The translations under genes and the position numbers were made by a program. The notes under the pieces were generated by a model. The model saw only the letters and a program-made list of their open reading frames with translations. It made no database searches and had not been told where the DNA came from. Shown piece after piece: positions 52,564-53,918 of a DNA stretch of 53,918 nt. The stretch's first letter is position 1; the number at the start of each line of letters is the position of its first letter. The stretch is from Verrucomicrobiaceae bacterium (lineage in GTDB: Bacteria > Verrucomicrobiota > Verrucomicrobiia > Verrucomicrobiales > DEV007), in assembly GCA_024229495.1 (NCBI GenBank), contig JAAESJ010000027.1:1-53918 (forward strand), read 5' to 3'.

Positions 52564-53918
52564 GTGCGCAAATCGGCAACGAAACCTCCCGGGCGCGCTG
52601 GATCATTAAAACCCCGGCAAGTGCTGGGGCGGCTTGCGGGAATGCTGATTTTTCTGACGTTATTAACGCAATACTTGCCAACCGGGGTGTCCTTTCCTCA
52701 GATGACCGTGAAGCCTTCCTTGAGCCCAGGCTCGCGGATTTGTCAGACCCCTTTGAAATGCCCGGCATGGGCGATGCCGTCACGCGGATTTTTGCCGCAC
52801 TGGATCAAGGGGAAAAAGTTGCACTTTACGGCGACTACGATGTTGATGGCGTGACGTCACTAACCCTCCTCAAAACCGTTCTCGATGCCTATAACATGGT
52901 TTCCGGGACGTTCCTGCCACATCGTATTGAAGAGGGATATGGGCTTTCGGTCGAGGGGCTTGAACGATGCTTGGAAGAACACTCGCCAGCCCTGCTGGTC
53001 GCCGTTGATTGTGGCACTACGTCTATTGAAGAGGTTGAATGGTTGAAGAAACGCGGAGTCGAGACCGTCATTCTCGATCATCACGAACCTTCACCTAATG
53101 GGCTGCCGGATTGCAGCGCCCTCGTTAACCCGAAGGCACCAGGACCGGGAATGTCGTGCCGTTTTGACTACCTTTGCAGCGCCGGGGTGGTCTTTAAACT
53201 TGCACACGCAATGCTCAAGCAGCGCCCGGTTGCCGGATTTAACCTGCGCAACTACCTGGATATCGTGGCAGTTGGCACCATTGCTGACATTGTCCCCTTA
53301 AGGGATGAGAACCGGACCCTTGTGAAGCGCGGGTTGCTCGAATTGGCCGCTACCCATAACGCGGGATTGGCCGCTCTTGCCGAAATTGCCGGCATTAACC
53401 CGCCTTACGGGGCACAGGATATCAGTTTTCGTATCAGCCCGCGGCTGAATGCGGCAGGCAGACTTGATACTGCTGCTGCTGCGCTAGATCTTATGCTTTG
53501 TGATAATCCCGCGCAGGCGCGGGAGCTGGCCGGAGAGCTGGATAGACAAAATCAAAATCGTCAGGAACTCGAGCGCGGGGCATCGGCCAGCGCCATTGCG
53601 GCAATAGATAACGGAGTCGCCGGGGAATGTCTCCACGCTATCGTTGTCGCGGATCGCGACTGGCACCCTGGTGTTGTTGGTATCGTTGCTTCCAGAATTT
53701 CACGAAAATTTCATCGCCCCGCCTTCGTCATAGCGATTGATGAAAACGGGGTCGGCAAAGGAAGCGGCAGAAGTATCAGTAGCGTTTCCCTGGTTGATGC
53801 CATCAACTCGGGGCGCTCCCTCCTGCTTGCCGGGGGCGGGCATGACATGGCTGCCGGCATTTCCATTCGCGAAAAGGATATCGACGCCTTTCGTGCTCAC
53901 CTTAACGATCATGTCCGC
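52560..53918 (+). CDS. recJ: Single-stranded-DNA exonuclease RecJ, C-terminus beyond window
   Basis: RecJ degrades single-stranded DNA 5' to 3' in recombination, mismatch and base excision repair. The frame is open from the GTG at 52560, which overlaps the preceding stop (GTGA), through the last base: 453 codons with no stop. The DHH domain has the motifs YGDYDVDGVTS (about residue 93), VDCGTTSIEE and ILDHHEP. Further along are AVGTIADIVPL and, in DHHA1, HPGVVGIVASR and AGGGHDMAAG. The translational overlap with the thioredoxin-like gene is striking, since the two have no known functional link. The missing C-terminal OB-fold region would lie outside the window. Confidence 0.93.
   Translation, partial: MSAQIGNETSRARWIIKTPASAGAACGNADFSDVINAILANRGVLSSDDREAFLEPRLADLSDPFEMPGMGDAVTRIFAALDQGEKVALYGDYDVDGVTSLTLLKTVLDAYNMVSGTFLPHRIEEGYGLSVEGLERCLEEHSPALLVAVDCGTTSIEEVEWLKKRGVETVILDHHEPSPNGLPDCSALVNPKAPGPGMSCRFDYLCSAGVVFKLAHAMLKQRPVAGFNLRNYLDIVAVGTIADIVPLRDENRTLVKRGLLELAATHNAGLAALAEIAGINPPYGAQDISFRISPRLNAAGRLDTAAAALDLMLCDNPAQARELAGELDRQNQNRQELERGASASAIAAIDNGVAGECLHAIVVADRDWHPGVVGIVASRISRKFHRPAFVIAIDENGVGKGSGRSISSVSLVDAINSGRSLLLAGGGHDMAAGISIREKDIDAFRAHLNDHVR

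Overview
The window looks like a chromosomal segment of a free-living, probably aquatic, Verrucomicrobiota-type bacterium of the PVC superphylum. The main evidence is a set of secreted giant 'PVC-type' dehydrogenases (beta-propeller plus HEAT repeats plus a C-terminal haem-c or copper domain), two sulfatases, a twin-arginine DUF1501 protein, a CRTAC1/ASPIC-UnbV protein and a tandem double-length UvrA, a form also known from chlamydiae. The assignment is inferred from gene content; the genus cannot be named. No tRNA, rRNA, CRISPR array, transposase or prophage gene was seen, and no stretch longer than about 240 bases lacks a gene or signal.

Layout. 1-1456 (-): a DEAD-box RNA helicase cut by the window edge, with a C-terminal tail made of perfect 24-base repeats. 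1580-3537: a secreted helix-hairpin-helix protein and Xaa-Pro aminopeptidase. 3652-6723 (+): an NsrR-like Rrf2 regulator with a palindrome over its own promoter, a secreted single-haem protein and a secreted zinc metalloprotease. 6777-12060: a mannonate dehydratase divergent from a sulfatase that is translationally coupled to a 970-residue VCBS/ASPIC-UnbV/thioredoxin-like lipoprotein. That gene has an in-frame UGA followed by a textbook bacterial SECIS hairpin, so it is predicted to be a selenoprotein. 12164-21904 (-): an EF-G, a 1567-residue ceramidase-LamG-dehydrogenase-cytochrome fusion, and RapA. 22058-30470: a carbohydrate-module-containing dehydrogenase-cytochrome, an amidase lipoprotein, a second sulfatase, and an SGNH-dehydrogenase-cupredoxin fusion. 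30638-36945 (-): a small unknown protein and the 1874-residue double UvrA. 37052-43149 (+): MlaF, MlaD, a PIN-TRAM membrane protein, an unknown membrane protein, deoxyribose-phosphate aldolase and a NamZ-type muramidase. 43183-48877 (-): an AraC regulator, a DUF6607-like protein and an LplT-PlsC-Aas fusion. 49083-53918 (+): DUF1501, an amino-acid permease, a thioredoxin-like protein lacking one active-site cysteine, and RecJ cut by the right edge.

How they work together. The sulfatases, mannonate dehydratase, SGNH domain and sugar-binding dehydrogenases fit use of sulfated polysaccharides or glycoconjugates, with electrons passed to haem c or copper domains outside the cytoplasmic membrane. 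MlaF/MlaD, LplT-Aas, the amidase and NamZ form an envelope-maintenance theme. The two most unusual items are the predicted extracytoplasmic selenoprotein (UGA at 10810-10812) and the self-regulated NsrR/haem-protein pair.
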